Notes under the pieces: generated by a model
Seen by the model: the letters and a program-made list of their open reading frames with translations, nothing else
Told to the model about the DNA's origin: nothing
The model's database searches: none
Shown: one piece after another, positions 1-7,940 of the stretch
Layout of the letters: every line of letters starts with the position of its first letter
Position numbering within the stretch: the first letter of the stretch is position 1
Source: Proteobacteria bacterium UBA6921
GTDB taxonomy: Bacteria > Pseudomonadota > Gammaproteobacteria > SG8-11
Direction: 5' to 3'
Assembly: GCA_002450895.1 (NCBI GenBank)
Contig: DKAR01000099.1
Coordinates: 1-15,877 of the forward strand
DNA length: 15,877 nt
Position numbers and translations under genes: made by a program

Positions 1-277
1 GATCGGGATTTTCCAGCGTCGGTATTTGCGACAGCAGGTCCCAGGTACACACGAAGTGTTCCTCGTGCATGCGCCCGCCACGAATCAGATAGCCCTGGTC
101 GGCAGACCCGGAACCATCCAGCGCCCCGCCGTTGACGCTGCCCTCGTTGAACACCGTGATGTTGCTGCCCTGCAACCCGCCTTCGCGGATCAGATAGACG
201 GCACTGGCCAACCCGGCGATTCCGCCTCCGACGATGAGGGCGCGGTGGTTGGAGCGAAGGTTCTTTGCGTGCGTCAT
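1..277 (-). CDS. ohyA: Oleate hydratase (MCRA family), N-terminal fragment
   Basis: Partial gene running off the left edge; only the first 92 residues are present. Oleate hydratases are FAD-dependent enzymes that add water to the cis-9 double bond of unsaturated fatty acids, giving 10-hydroxy acids. The visible N-terminus has the Rossmann dinucleotide-binding glycine motif (ALIVGGGIAGLASAVYLI, about residues 13-30), then FNEGSVNGGALDGSG and GYLIRGGRMHEEHFVCTWDL, segments characteristic of this family. ATG at 277 was chosen because the Rossmann strand follows after about 12 residues, as is usual here; the next upstream ATG (294) is out of frame and stops at once. No strong Shine-Dalgarno is visible before it. 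No partner gene is seen; REP-like palindromes lie in its upstream region. The C-terminal substrate and catalytic regions are outside the window, so activity cannot be judged. Confidence 0.9.
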   Translation of the reverse strand, partial: MTHAKNLRSNHRALIVGGGIAGLASAVYLIREGGLQGSNITVFNEGSVNGGALDGSGSADQGYLIRGGRMHEEHFVCTWDLLSQIPTLENPD

Positions 278-344
278 GGGGGTTTGCCCAGCATGGTTTC
301 AACGTTGCCTGCGAATGCGGACTTCCAAAAAATGCCCAAACGAT

Positions 345-488
345 CTGGATTCCCGCATGCGCGGGAATGACGGCAAAAAGAGCATAGGCGTCGCAATTTT
401 TTTGACCTCTGTTTGCCGTCATGCCCGCGAAGGCGGGCATCCAGCGAATGCTTGGAAGAACTGGTTTCCCGCCTTCGCGGGAAAGACG
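345..488. repeat. Three REP-like palindromes in alternating orientation
   Basis: Three related units share the pattern CTGG + TTCCCGC/GCGGGAA-type stem + GACG. Unit 1: stem 349-356/361-368, loop ATGC. Unit 2, reverse orientation: stem 421-428/433-440, loop GAAG. Unit 3: stem 465-472/477-484, loop CTTC. Flanks agree: CTGG before and GACG(G) after in units 1 and 3, and the reverse complement around unit 2. This is the widespread proteobacterial intergenic REP type, arranged like a BIME. It lies in the 5' region of the oleate hydratase gene. The stem pairing is seen directly; the REP class is assigned from general knowledge of such sequences. Confidence 0.8.
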
Positions 489-601
489 TCTAACGAGAAA
501 AAGCCATCGCAATTCTTATTCGAGATAGGTTCCGCTCTTGGAGTGAGCGTAGCGCTGCAAAAATCGAAGCAACATTCGGGACTCTACGGCTTGTGACCGA
601 T

Positions 602-639
602 CCGCGTGCGAAACATCGCCCACGCTGTTTCGCACGCGG
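602..639. repeat. Perfect 14-bp-arm inverted repeat
   Basis: Left arm 602-615 (CCGCGTGCGAAACA) and right arm 626-639 (TGTTTCGCACGCGG) are exact reverse complements around a 10-nt spacer. As RNA this is a very stable stem-loop. No T-tract follows on either side, so it is not a classical intrinsic terminator. It differs in sequence from the neighbouring REP-like units. It could be an operator, a transcript-end hairpin or a remnant of a mobile element end. Confidence 0.75.
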
Positions 640-1371
640 CATGTCGTTACGGGCGTCGCAGGTTCATCGATTCACGACGCAGTTGTAAACCCGACCGACA
701 GCGCCGGACCCGGCGCCCTGTGGTTGGTAAAAGTACCGCTGTTGAAGATGCTGCCACGCATCGCGAGCAATCCATTAAATCCAGCTCTCAAGTGCAAGGC
801 CTGAAAACAAAACTGAAGCGCTTGTTTGCAATGATGTTCTTTCAGGCAGCCCGATACATCACTCCCCGCAATTGCTGCCCGTCCGCCGCGCTGGATCTGC
901 CATTGAACATCATCATTGACGCAGGCGTTCCATCGCTTGATCAGCACGTTAGGCAGGGAAATAAGATACAATCCGCTCTTGTATAGTTGGAGGGGGCAAT
1001 ACTGTGAATCTTGATCTCGCAGTATTGGCAGTAGCTGGTGCGTTCTTGTCAGCGGCTCAACCACTTTCCCAACCCAAACTAGGTGAGGTTGATCGCTTTC
1101 TTTGGCGCCAATCTGTCGTCGCCGCAGTCACCAGGTTCTGGTTGCTGGCTTCGATTTGAAGTGCCGTTGGTTCAAAACCAAGTCCGGCATTTCTACTAGA
1201 TTTGTGGTCGACCAGATGCGGTTCCTTTGGGGGAGACTCCGATGTGAACTTCAGTCATCGCGCTGGTTGGGAATGTTAGGTCGCCAGATCGAATCCCGTT
1301 TCCCCTCCCCCGTTGTAGCCGGGCAAATGCTCCACGACCAATTTGTTTGCCGTAATAGGGGCGATGTAAAA

Positions 1372-2607
1372 ATGTGTACTGAAACGAACGATGTGCCAGA
1401 CCTTCCAACCCGAGTTGTTGAAACAAGATCACCTCAAGACGCAGACTCGACTCCCATCGCTCACCCGGCCGCAGTGACGCCACGTCGCGTTCCCGCCCGA
1501 AGACTCAGTTCATTCTCCCTACGCGCCTTGATGTTCATGGCGCTCGCGGCTTGTGCCGCGGTAACGATTCCGATTAATGCCGACGACGCGTCGACACAAT
1601 ACTCCCCCATTGAAGTTTTCACCGTCGATAAAAAAATCGTGCCGGAGTGGAGCGAGTATCACGGCGTTGTGGATGCCAGCAACGTGGTCGAATTGATCGC
1701 GCTTGTTTCCGGCCGCATCAAAACCGTGAGCGTCAAGGCGGGTCAGCAGGTGCATGCCGGGGATGTGTTGATCGAGCTGGAGTCCGACGAGCTGCAAGCC
1801 AAACTCCGCGCCGCCGAATCAACACTTAGTGCCGCGGAAGCGCACCTGGCCGAAGCGAAAGTCGAGCTGGATCGAATTCAGGAACTGGTCAAGATCAAGG
1901 AAGCCACGGAACAACAGCTCGACAAATCCATCGCCGCGTGGAAAGGCGCACAAGCGGCTGTGGGAATCGCCAAAGCCGAAATGGAACAAAGCCGGACGCT
2001 TCTGGACTACACCGTTCTGAAGAGTCCGATGGATGGCATTGTCGTCGACAAGCGCGTCAGCCCCGGCGATTTTGTCATTCCGGGTTTGCCGGCGAAACTG
2101 GGTTACCCCGCCGGGCGCATCCTGATGACGGTGTACGATCCGAATTCGCTGTGGTTCGAAGCCAAGATTCCTGAGCGTTACTCCCGCGAAGTCGCGGTGG
2201 GATCGACCGCCAAGGTCTCCATTGCATCGGCGAACCTCACACTCGAAAGCAAGTTCATCGAAGTGCTGCCCGCTGTGGACGAGGTGACACGCACCTTTAT
2301 CGCGCGCGTCGACCTTCCGCGTTCACCCGCGCTGAAACTCGGCATGTTTGGACGGGCAAGTTTCATTTCTGGCCAACGCAACGTTGTGAGCGTGCCGGAT
2401 TCTGCCCTCGTGCAGCGCAGCCAGCTCGATGCCGTGTTCGTTCTTTCCGATGGGCGTGCGCGTCTTCGGATGGTCCGCAGTGGCAAGCAAGGCGCTGGCA
2501 ATGTGGAGATTCTTTCCGGTTTGCAGAAAGGCGAGCGCGTCATACTGAATCCGCGCGAAACGCTGCGGGATGGTGATCAGGTCGCCATCGGTTCAACGCA
2601 GCCATGA
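1372..2607 (+). CDS. RND efflux periplasmic adaptor (membrane fusion protein, HlyD/AcrA type)
   Basis: 411-residue adaptor that would bridge the inner-membrane RND pump to an outer-membrane channel. Visible order: a polar N-terminal extension (1-50); a hydrophobic export segment (about 51-68) containing LAAC, a possible lipobox with Cys61; a lipoyl/barrel-sandwich half (GRIKTVSVKAGQQVHAGDVLIEL, split around 114-136); a helical hairpin rich in Glu, Ala and Lys (about 138-212); the second lipoyl half (LKSPMDGIVVDKRVSPGD, 216-233); then beta-barrel and membrane-proximal domains to 411. ATG at 1372 has AGGGG ten bases upstream. The open frame extends back to 1102, but that part does not look like protein. 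A GTG at codon 35 would give a more normal signal peptide yet lacks a ribosome site. The stop overlaps the next gene by 4 bp (ATGA), so the two are translationally coupled. The substrate is unknown. Confidence 0.9.
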   Translation: MCTETNDVPDLPTRVVETRSPQDADSTPIAHPAAVTPRRVPARRLSSFSLRALMFMALAACAAVTIPINADDASTQYSPIEVFTVDKKIVPEWSEYHGVVDASNVVELIALVSGRIKTVSVKAGQQVHAGDVLIELESDELQAKLRAAESTLSAAEAHLAEAKVELDRIQELVKIKEATEQQLDKSIAAWKGAQAAVGIAKAEMEQSRTLLDYTVLKSPMDGIVVDKRVSPGDFVIPGLPAKLGYPAGRILMTVYDPNSLWFEAKIPERYSREVAVGSTAKVSIASANLTLESKFIEVLPAVDEVTRTFIARVDLPRSPALKLGMFGRASFISGQRNVVSVPDSALVQRSQLDAVFVLSDGRARLRMVRSGKQGAGNVEILSGLQKGERVILNPRETLRDGDQVAIGSTQP

Positions 2608-5600
2608 TCAAAAAATCTTCTGCTTCTTCGCCAAGTCTGGCGGAACGGGTCGTTGCGTTTTTCATTAATTCGAAGATCACACCGTTGGCGGCGCTCATCG
2701 CTGTGCTCATCGGCGTGGTCGCAATCATGGCGCTCCCCCGCGAGGAAGAGCCGCAGATCAATGTCACGATCATCGATCTCTTTGTCGATCTTCCCGCCAC
2801 ACCCGCCAAGGAAGTCGAGCAACGTGTCAGCCGCCCGCTTGAAAAGTTGTTGCGTGAATTGCCAGGTGTCGAATACGTCTACTCGCAAAGCATGGAGAAC
2901 CGCAGCCTCGTCTCGCTGCGGTTCTTCGTCGGCTACTCTCCGCAGCAGGCAATTGTCGAAGCGAACTCCAAGGTCAACGCCAACCTGGACATGTTGCCTT
3001 CGGGCGCGTCAAAGCCGCTCATCAAGGTTCGTTCCATCGACGACGTTCCGATCCTGACGCTCACGCTCTGGAGCGACACCCAAGACCACTACATGCTGCG
3101 CAAAATTGCTGCCCAGCTTGAAGAAGAAGTGAAGAGCGCCAAAGACGTCAGCGAAACGAATATTTTTGGCGGACAGAAGCGAGAGATCCGCATCTACCCC
3201 GATCGTTCCGCAATGCACGTCAATCAGGTGATGTTGACGGACGTGGTGTTTGCGCTGAATCAGGGAAATTTTCCGCTGCCCGGCGGCAACTATCGCGTCG
3301 CCGACCAGGAAATCCGGACGGACAGCATCGCGACGTATCGGTCCGTGGACGATATCGCCAACACGCAGCTGAAGAACTACGACTACACCATTATTGCCGC
3401 GCCAAAACCGCCGCTTCGACTGGGCGATATCGCACGCATTGAAGATGGTCCCGGCGAACCCAACCAGTATGTTTTCTTCGCCTATGGACAAGGCGTGGGT
3501 TCCGGTGATCAACAGCCGAGCACCCTTCCCGCCGGATCGTTCCGACCGGCCGTCACACTCTCCGTCGCCAAATTGCCGGGCACCAGTGCCGCCCTGGTCA
3601 CACAGCGCGTGCTGGAAAAGATCGAAGCGCAAAAAGGACGACTGATCCCCGACGACGTTCACGTGGAGATCACGCGTAACTACGGACAGACCGCCACCGA
3701 ACGATCGAACGAACTTCTGTTCCACATGGGAATCGCCGTGGTTTCCGTGATGGTCTTGATCGCGCTCTTTCTGGGATGGCGCGAATCGCTGGTCGTGGCG
3801 TTGGCCATACCGGTCACGCTGGCGCTGACATTGAGCGCATTCTATTTCCTGGGCTACACGCTCAATCGAATTACCCTCTTTGCGTTGATCTTCTCCATCG
3901 GAATTCTGGTGGATGATCCGATCGTGGACATCGAAAACATCGTCCGTCATCTGCGCAAGCCCGAAAACAAGGGCCGTCCGATTTCGGATGTTGTGATCGA
4001 AGCGGTGAAGGAAGTCCGCAGACCGCTGATCCTCGCAACGCTCGCCGTGATATTTGCTATCTTCCCGATGGCGTTGGTGGGCGGCCTCATGGGGCCTTAC
4101 ATGCGGCCCATTCCGGTCGGCGCCAGTTTTGCCATGTTTCTTTCCATGGTCGTCGCCTTTGTCATCACGCCTTGGGCCGCGGCCAGAGTCTTGAAACATG
4201 CCGTCGTCGATTCCGGCAACGGAAACGCCGGGCGGTCACCGAACCCGAATCCGCTGGCCCGGCTCTTTGGCGGAGTGAAGGCGTTTTTCCAGAGCGGCCA
4301 TGACGAAAACGCCGAGAGCGGTCTGACACGCCTCTATCGCCGCACCATGACTTTTCTGTTAAGTCGGCGCCGCACTCAATTGCTGTTCCTCGCGATGATC
4401 TTCGTGCTGCTCTGCGGTTCGATCATGTTGTTCCCCGCCAACATGGTGAAGGTGAAGATGTTGCCGTTCGACAACAAGAATGAATTCCAGGTCATCGTGG
4501 ACATGCCGGAAGGCACATCGCTCGAACGCACCGCCGCGGTGACGCGCGAAATGGCGGCCGTCATTTCGGAATCCAAATTCGTGAAGGATGTGCAGGTCTA
4601 TGCCGGACTGGCTTCACCGTTCAATTTCAACGGACTCATCCGCCATTACTACTTGCGCCGCGGTTCCGCCGATGCGGACCTACAAGTCAATTTGATCGAT
4701 CGCCACGACCGCAAAGAACAAAGTCACGACATTGCGAAGAAGATTCGATTGGCGATCGAACCCATTGCCGCGCGCTACGATGCCCGAATCAAAGTGGCCG
4801 AAGTTCCACCCGGCCCTCCCGTGCTCGACACCGTGGTGGCGGAGATTTACGGTCCCGACGATGCGGAACGCATCAAGCTGGTCAAAGCGGTTGAGAAGAT
4901 CTTCCGTGAAACCAACGGCGTGGTGGATGTCGATCACTGCCTGTTCTACGGCCAGGCCAAAAAGGTCTTTGTCGTGGATCGCGAAAAAGCCGCGCTGAAC
5001 CACATCGACCCGGAGATGTGTTCTCAAAATCTGAATATCGGTTTGAATGGCCGAACCGCTGGCGTGCTGCACGACCCACGCGAACGCGAACAGGTGGATA
5101 TCCGCGTCCAGCTTCCCGAGCAAGAGCGCTCTTCCGTCAACGATATTCTCTCGCTGCCGGTCCGCGGCCGTGACCTCCGCTTTATTCCGCTCGGCGAGAT
5201 GATGAATGTGCACGATTCGCAGATTGATCAGCAGATCAATCACAAGAATCTTTTGCCGGTGTCCTACGTGCTCGCTGATGTCGCGCAAGTGATCGAAAGC
5301 CCGGCGTTCGCCATTCAGGCAGTGTGGGACAAGATCGCCGCGCTGAAACCGAACGTGGGCGGCGAACCTGGCCTGGATATCTACTTCGCGAAACAACCGT
5401 TCAACGACACCCGCTACAGCCTCAAGTGGGATGGTGAAATGCATGTCACCTACGAAGTCTTCCGCGACCTGGGCTTGGCCTTCGCCGGCGTGCTGGTGCT
5501 GATTTATGTTTTGATGGTGGGCTGGTTCGACTCGTACAAGATTCCGCTCATCATCATGGCGGTGATCCCGTTCTCACTGATCGGAATCCTGCCCGCGCAT

Positions 5601-5984
5601 GCAGCGATGGGAAGCTTCTTCTCCGCAACGTCGATGATCGGCTTCATTGCCGGCGCCGGAATCGTCGTCCGCAATTCGATCATCCTGGTGGATTTCATCC
5701 AGCTGCGTTTATCCCAAGGCATGGCCTTGCGCGAAGCCGTGATTGACGCGGGTGCCGTGCGATTCCGTCCGATGGTGCTGACGGCCGCCGCCGTCGTGAT
5801 CGGATCTGCGGTCATCCTGTTCGATCCGATCTTTCAGGGATTGGCCATTTCATTGATGGCGGGGGAAGTTGCCTCGCTGCTAATCAGTCGAGCGGCGGTC
5901 CCCATCCTTTATTACATGGGGCACAGTGCCAGCGCCCAAAAACGGGCCTCGGCGAAACTCGGCGTTGAAGCATTGGCAAAATAG
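2604..5984 (+). CDS. RND efflux transporter permease (AcrB-like inner-membrane pump)
   Basis: 1126-residue proton-driven RND pump, the usual length for the family. It starts in the ATGA overlap with the adaptor. TM1 lies at about 25-44 and is followed by PREEEPQI (45-52), a signature of one HAE-like RND branch. The TM2-TM6 block starts near residue 370. TM4 carries FSIGILVDDPIVDIEN with D437 and D438, equivalent to the proton-relay Asp pair of AcrB, and lacks the DFG..DGA signature of heavy-metal CzcA/CusA pumps. In the second half GIVVRNSIILVDF places Arg1023 where AcrB has its TM10 Lys. Two large periplasmic loops follow TM1 and the C-half equivalent; a hydrophilic stretch near 540-575 joins the halves. 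No outer-membrane factor gene is nearby. Substrate is not deducible; organic compounds are more likely than metals. The gene ends 25 bp from the convergent flavoprotein gene, with no clear terminator between. Confidence 0.93.
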   Translation: MIKKSSASSPSLAERVVAFFINSKITPLAALIAVLIGVVAIMALPREEEPQINVTIIDLFVDLPATPAKEVEQRVSRPLEKLLRELPGVEYVYSQSMENRSLVSLRFFVGYSPQQAIVEANSKVNANLDMLPSGASKPLIKVRSIDDVPILTLTLWSDTQDHYMLRKIAAQLEEEVKSAKDVSETNIFGGQKREIRIYPDRSAMHVNQVMLTDVVFALNQGNFPLPGGNYRVADQEIRTDSIATYRSVDDIANTQLKNYDYTIIAAPKPPLRLGDIARIEDGPGEPNQYVFFAYGQGVGSGDQQPSTLPAGSFRPAVTLSVAKLPGTSAALVTQRVLEKIEAQKGRLIPDDVHVEITRNYGQTATERSNELLFHMGIAVVSVMVLIALFLGWRESLVVALAIPVTLALTLSAFYFLGYTLNRITLFALIFSIGILVDDPIVDIENIVRHLRKPENKGRPISDVVIEAVKEVRRPLILATLAVIFAIFPMALVGGLMGPYMRPIPVGASFAMFLSMVVAFVITPWAAARVLKHAVVDSGNGNAGRSPNPNPLARLFGGVKAFFQSGHDENAESGLTRLYRRTMTFLLSRRRTQLLFLAMIFVLLCGSIMLFPANMVKVKMLPFDNKNEFQVIVDMPEGTSLERTAAVTREMAAVISESKFVKDVQVYAGLASPFNFNGLIRHYYLRRGSADADLQVNLIDRHDRKEQSHDIAKKIRLAIEPIAARYDARIKVAEVPPGPPVLDTVVAEIYGPDDAERIKLVKAVEKIFRETNGVVDVDHCLFYGQAKKVFVVDREKAALNHIDPEMCSQNLNIGLNGRTAGVLHDPREREQVDIRVQLPEQERSSVNDILSLPVRGRDLRFIPLGEMMNVHDSQIDQQINHKNLLPVSYVLADVAQVIESPAFAIQAVWDKIAALKPNVGGEPGLDIYFAKQPFNDTRYSLKWDGEMHVTYEVFRDLGLAFAGVLVLIYVLMVGWFDSYKIPLIIMAVIPFSLIGILPAHAAMGSFFSATSMIGFIAGAGIVVRNSIILVDFIQLRLSQGMALREAVIDAGAVRFRPMVLTAAAVVIGSAVILFDPIFQGLAISLMAGEVASLLISRAAVPILYYMGHSASAQKRASAKLGVEALAK

Positions 5985-6009
5985 CTGGTGCGGAAGCGAT
6001 TGCACTCAA

Positions 6010-7290
6010 CTAACTAAACGCATCCGCCGTCACCGACTTGTACCAACCCTCCGCATAGATGGCTTCGGCCTGCCGAACTGACTTTGGCGCTTCGCGCGGG
6101 CTGACTCCGCCCGCGCCCTGCACGTCGACGATTCCATCCGCGGTGGCGCGATACACGGCCGCGACGGTGATGCCGTAGTCGGGGGCAATCAGGCTGTAGC
6201 AGGTGTTGATCCACGAGGGATCCACGGGCGGTTGCCCGATGAGCATCGCAGCGATCTGCGCAGCGCAGACCTTCGCCTGACTGTGTGCCGCGTAACCCGA
6301 CTTGGGCATCTTGCCGCCGAGACACGCATCACCGATGACGTGGATGTTCTTGTGCACCTTGGACTCGAACGTGCGCGGATCAACCGGGCACCAGCCGCTT
6401 TCATTCGCGAGCCCCGCACTGTGCGCCAGCGCGCCCGCCTTTTGCGCGGGAATGACGTTGATGACATCGCCCTTGTGCGCGCTGTTGTCCACATACAGCG
6501 TCATTTCTTTCACGTCCGCGCGCGTGACTTTGCCACCTTGTGATCCGGGCACCCACTCGATCATGCCGGGATACAGGTTGTCCCATGCATCCTGGAACAG
6601 CGGTTGTTTTGAAAACTTGTCTTTCGCGTCGAGAATGACAATCTTCGATTTCGGTTTGCTCTGCTTCAGGTAGTTCGCAATCAGGCTGGCCCGCTCGTAG
6701 GGCCCGGGCGGACAGCGAAACGGATCCGGTGGTGCGGCGATCAGCACGACGCCGCCATCTGCCATCGCTTCAAGTTGCTTTCGCAGCAATACTGTCTGCG
6801 TTCCTGCTTTCCAGGCATGCGGCAAGGTCTCGCTCGCTGCTTCGTCGTACCCTTCGATCGCTCCCCACTTGAAATCAATTCCGGGAGAAATGACAGCGCG
6901 CTCGTACGCCAGCGTTTTTCCACCCTGCAATGTCACCGTTTTCGAAGTGGCGTCGATGCCGGTCACGGTGTCAAACACAACCTCGATGTTGTATTTCTTT
7001 GCCAGGGTTTCGTAGTTGTGCGTGATCGTGTCGATGGACCGAAGTCCGCCGATGACCGTGTTGCTAAACGGGCACGTCACATACGAGGAATTTTTTTCGA
7101 TGAGCGTAATACCCACCGTCGGTCCTGCCAGCTTGCGCAGATACTTGGCACACGTGGCGCCACCGAAACCGCCACCGATCACCACGATCCGTGGTCCCGA
7201 TGCGCCGCCCATCGACGCGCAGCCAAAAGCGCTCAACGCCGACAAGGCACCTGCGTACTTTAGAAATTCACGGCGACTGAAGTTTGTCAT
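6010..7290 (-). CDS. fccB: Flavocytochrome c sulfide dehydrogenase, flavoprotein subunit (FccB/SoxF)
   Basis: 426-residue periplasmic FAD enzyme that oxidises sulfide and passes electrons to a cytochrome c subunit. The N-terminus SRREFLKYAG (5-14) is a textbook twin-arginine signal, so it is exported folded. A Rossmann motif VVIGGGFGGATCAKYL follows (36-51). Cys73 (SYVTCPFSN) fits the site of covalent FAD attachment in the Allochromatium enzyme. Cys193 (FRCPPGPYE) and Cys364 (NTCYSLIAPDYG) fit by position the redox-active cysteine pair. A further Cys301 (GWCPVDP) is present. HVIGDA at 317-322 is the second FAD-contact motif, and the C-terminal region is complete, ending GWYKSVTADAFS. GGAGGGAG precedes the ATG. 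The gene lies 15 bp downstream of the cytochrome gene, forming a two-gene operon. Cysteine roles are inferred from known family structures and need an alignment. SoxF is an equally valid name. Confidence 0.92.
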   Translation of the reverse strand: MTNFSRREFLKYAGALSALSAFGCASMGGASGPRIVVIGGGFGGATCAKYLRKLAGPTVGITLIEKNSSYVTCPFSNTVIGGLRSIDTITHNYETLAKKYNIEVVFDTVTGIDATSKTVTLQGGKTLAYERAVISPGIDFKWGAIEGYDEAASETLPHAWKAGTQTVLLRKQLEAMADGGVVLIAAPPDPFRCPPGPYERASLIANYLKQSKPKSKIVILDAKDKFSKQPLFQDAWDNLYPGMIEWVPGSQGGKVTRADVKEMTLYVDNSAHKGDVINVIPAQKAGALAHSAGLANESGWCPVDPRTFESKVHKNIHVIGDACLGGKMPKSGYAAHSQAKVCAAQIAAMLIGQPPVDPSWINTCYSLIAPDYGITVAAVYRATADGIVDVQGAGGVSPREAPKSVRQAEAIYAEGWYKSVTADAFS

Positions 7291-7305
7291 GAGACTCCCT
7301 CCACG

Positions 7306-7614
7306 TTATTTTTTTAGCGACTGAAAGTAATCCGCGATGCGCTGAATCTCTTCATCCGTGTATCCCTTGGCGATACGATCCATGACCGTGCCGGGACGTT
7401 CTCCGGATTTAAATGCTTTCAATGCGGCGACGATGGCGTCCGCACTGAGCTGGTTGATGGAAGGAATCGTTCCGGGACTCACGCCATCCATGCCGTGGCA
7501 TCCCGCGCATGGATTGGCCAGAATGGCCGCGCGTAAGTCCGTGGAGTGCGCGGCGCCGGACCACATTGCGGCAGCAACAATCAACACTGAGAGATAACGC
7601 AGGTCGGGGTGCAT
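7306..7614 (-). CDS. Monoheme c-type cytochrome, electron acceptor of the sulfide dehydrogenase
   Basis: 102-residue class I cytochrome c. It has a Sec signal peptide (about 1-23, ending AAHS), a single haem-binding motif CAGCH at 36-40 near the mature N-terminus, and Met78 (GTVMDRIAKGYT) as the probable sixth haem ligand. The closing helix DEEIQRIADYFQSLKK is the usual C-terminal helix. Cytochromes of this size next to fccB are the electron-accepting subunit (FccA or SoxE type). ATG at 7614 has GAGGGAGGA seven bases upstream. The protein uses Sec export whereas its partner uses Tat, so the complex would assemble in the periplasm. It is the first gene of the pair; its promoter must lie in 7615-7940, shared with the divergent kinase gene. 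Confidence 0.9.
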   Translation of the reverse strand: MHPDLRYLSVLIVAAAMWSGAAHSTDLRAAILANPCAGCHGMDGVSPGTIPSINQLSADAIVAALKAFKSGERPGTVMDRIAKGYTDEEIQRIADYFQSLKK

Positions 7615-7940
7615 ACGGGTATCCTCCCTCGAAGTCTTCTTGTTTTGAGGAAAGTATGGCAGCCCGACAACCGCGCTCTATCCGCAAATCTACGCAGCGC
7701 TATGCGTTGCACTCGACCGCGACACAATCGTTTGCGGGCTATGCGCGTTTCCCGACTTGCTTCTGGCGAAATCAACGCCGCAGACGTAAATTCCGGATAC
7801 GGGTCGATCTCAAGACAGAAAACGTAACTTTTTCGCATGCGTTTTTTCGCGCACTGAGGTATAGAACACGGGCGGCGACCATTGCGCACGGTTGAAGGGA
7901 AGTTGCCGTTTCTGCGGCGAGGCGTTTTACGGGGGTCACG
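7615..7940. promoter_or_regulatory. Divergent intergenic region between cytochrome c and kinase genes
   Basis: 326 bp containing no convincing gene. It must hold the promoters for the leftward sulfide-dehydrogenase pair and the rightward kinase gene. A palindromic core CGCATGCG flanked by T-tracts lies around 7834-7847, and a TATAGA hexamer at 7860-7865 could serve as a -10 box for the kinase, though no matching -35 is seen. The kinase ribosome site is the G-run just before 7941. Nothing else stands out. Confidence 0.45.

Larger units (their letters stand above)
278..1371. other. Long intergenic region without a convincing gene
   Basis: About 1.1 kb between the divergent oleate hydratase and RND adaptor genes. 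Open frames here give low-complexity or non-protein-like translations, so no gene is called. Contents: three REP-like palindromes (345-488), a perfect inverted repeat with 14-bp arms (602-639), a short GC palindrome at 701-716 (gcgccgg/ccggcgc), and an 8-bp inverted repeat (997-1027) overlapping a GTG that opens a 51-codon frame to 1159 after an aggggg stretch. A TACAAT -10-like hexamer lies at 967-972 with no good -35. The RND promoter is probably in the right part, but no clear pair of boxes is visible. Confidence 0.6.

Noticed and set aside
345..488. Possible CRISPR array
   Set aside because: Only three units, in alternating orientation and with uneven spacing; they are REP-like palindromes.
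672..1064. 130-codon minus-strand open frame
   Set aside because: No recognisable domain, no ribosome site, and it overlaps hairpins; probably chance.
948..1281. Two GTTRRRY motifs (GTTAGGC at 948, GTTAGGT at 1275) as possible integron attC ends
   Set aside because: No matching RYYYAAC partner or folded attC stem was found near either.
1102..1371. N-terminal extension of the RND adaptor frame
   Set aside because: The frame is open, but the translation is rich in Arg, Cys and Trp and unlike the family; ATG 1372 has a ribosome site.
3009..4199. 396-codon minus-strand open frame
   Set aside because: Antisense shadow of the RND pump gene; His/Arg/Asp-rich translation typical of a shadow frame.
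4680..5444. 254-codon minus-strand open frame
   Set aside because: Antisense shadow of the RND pump gene.
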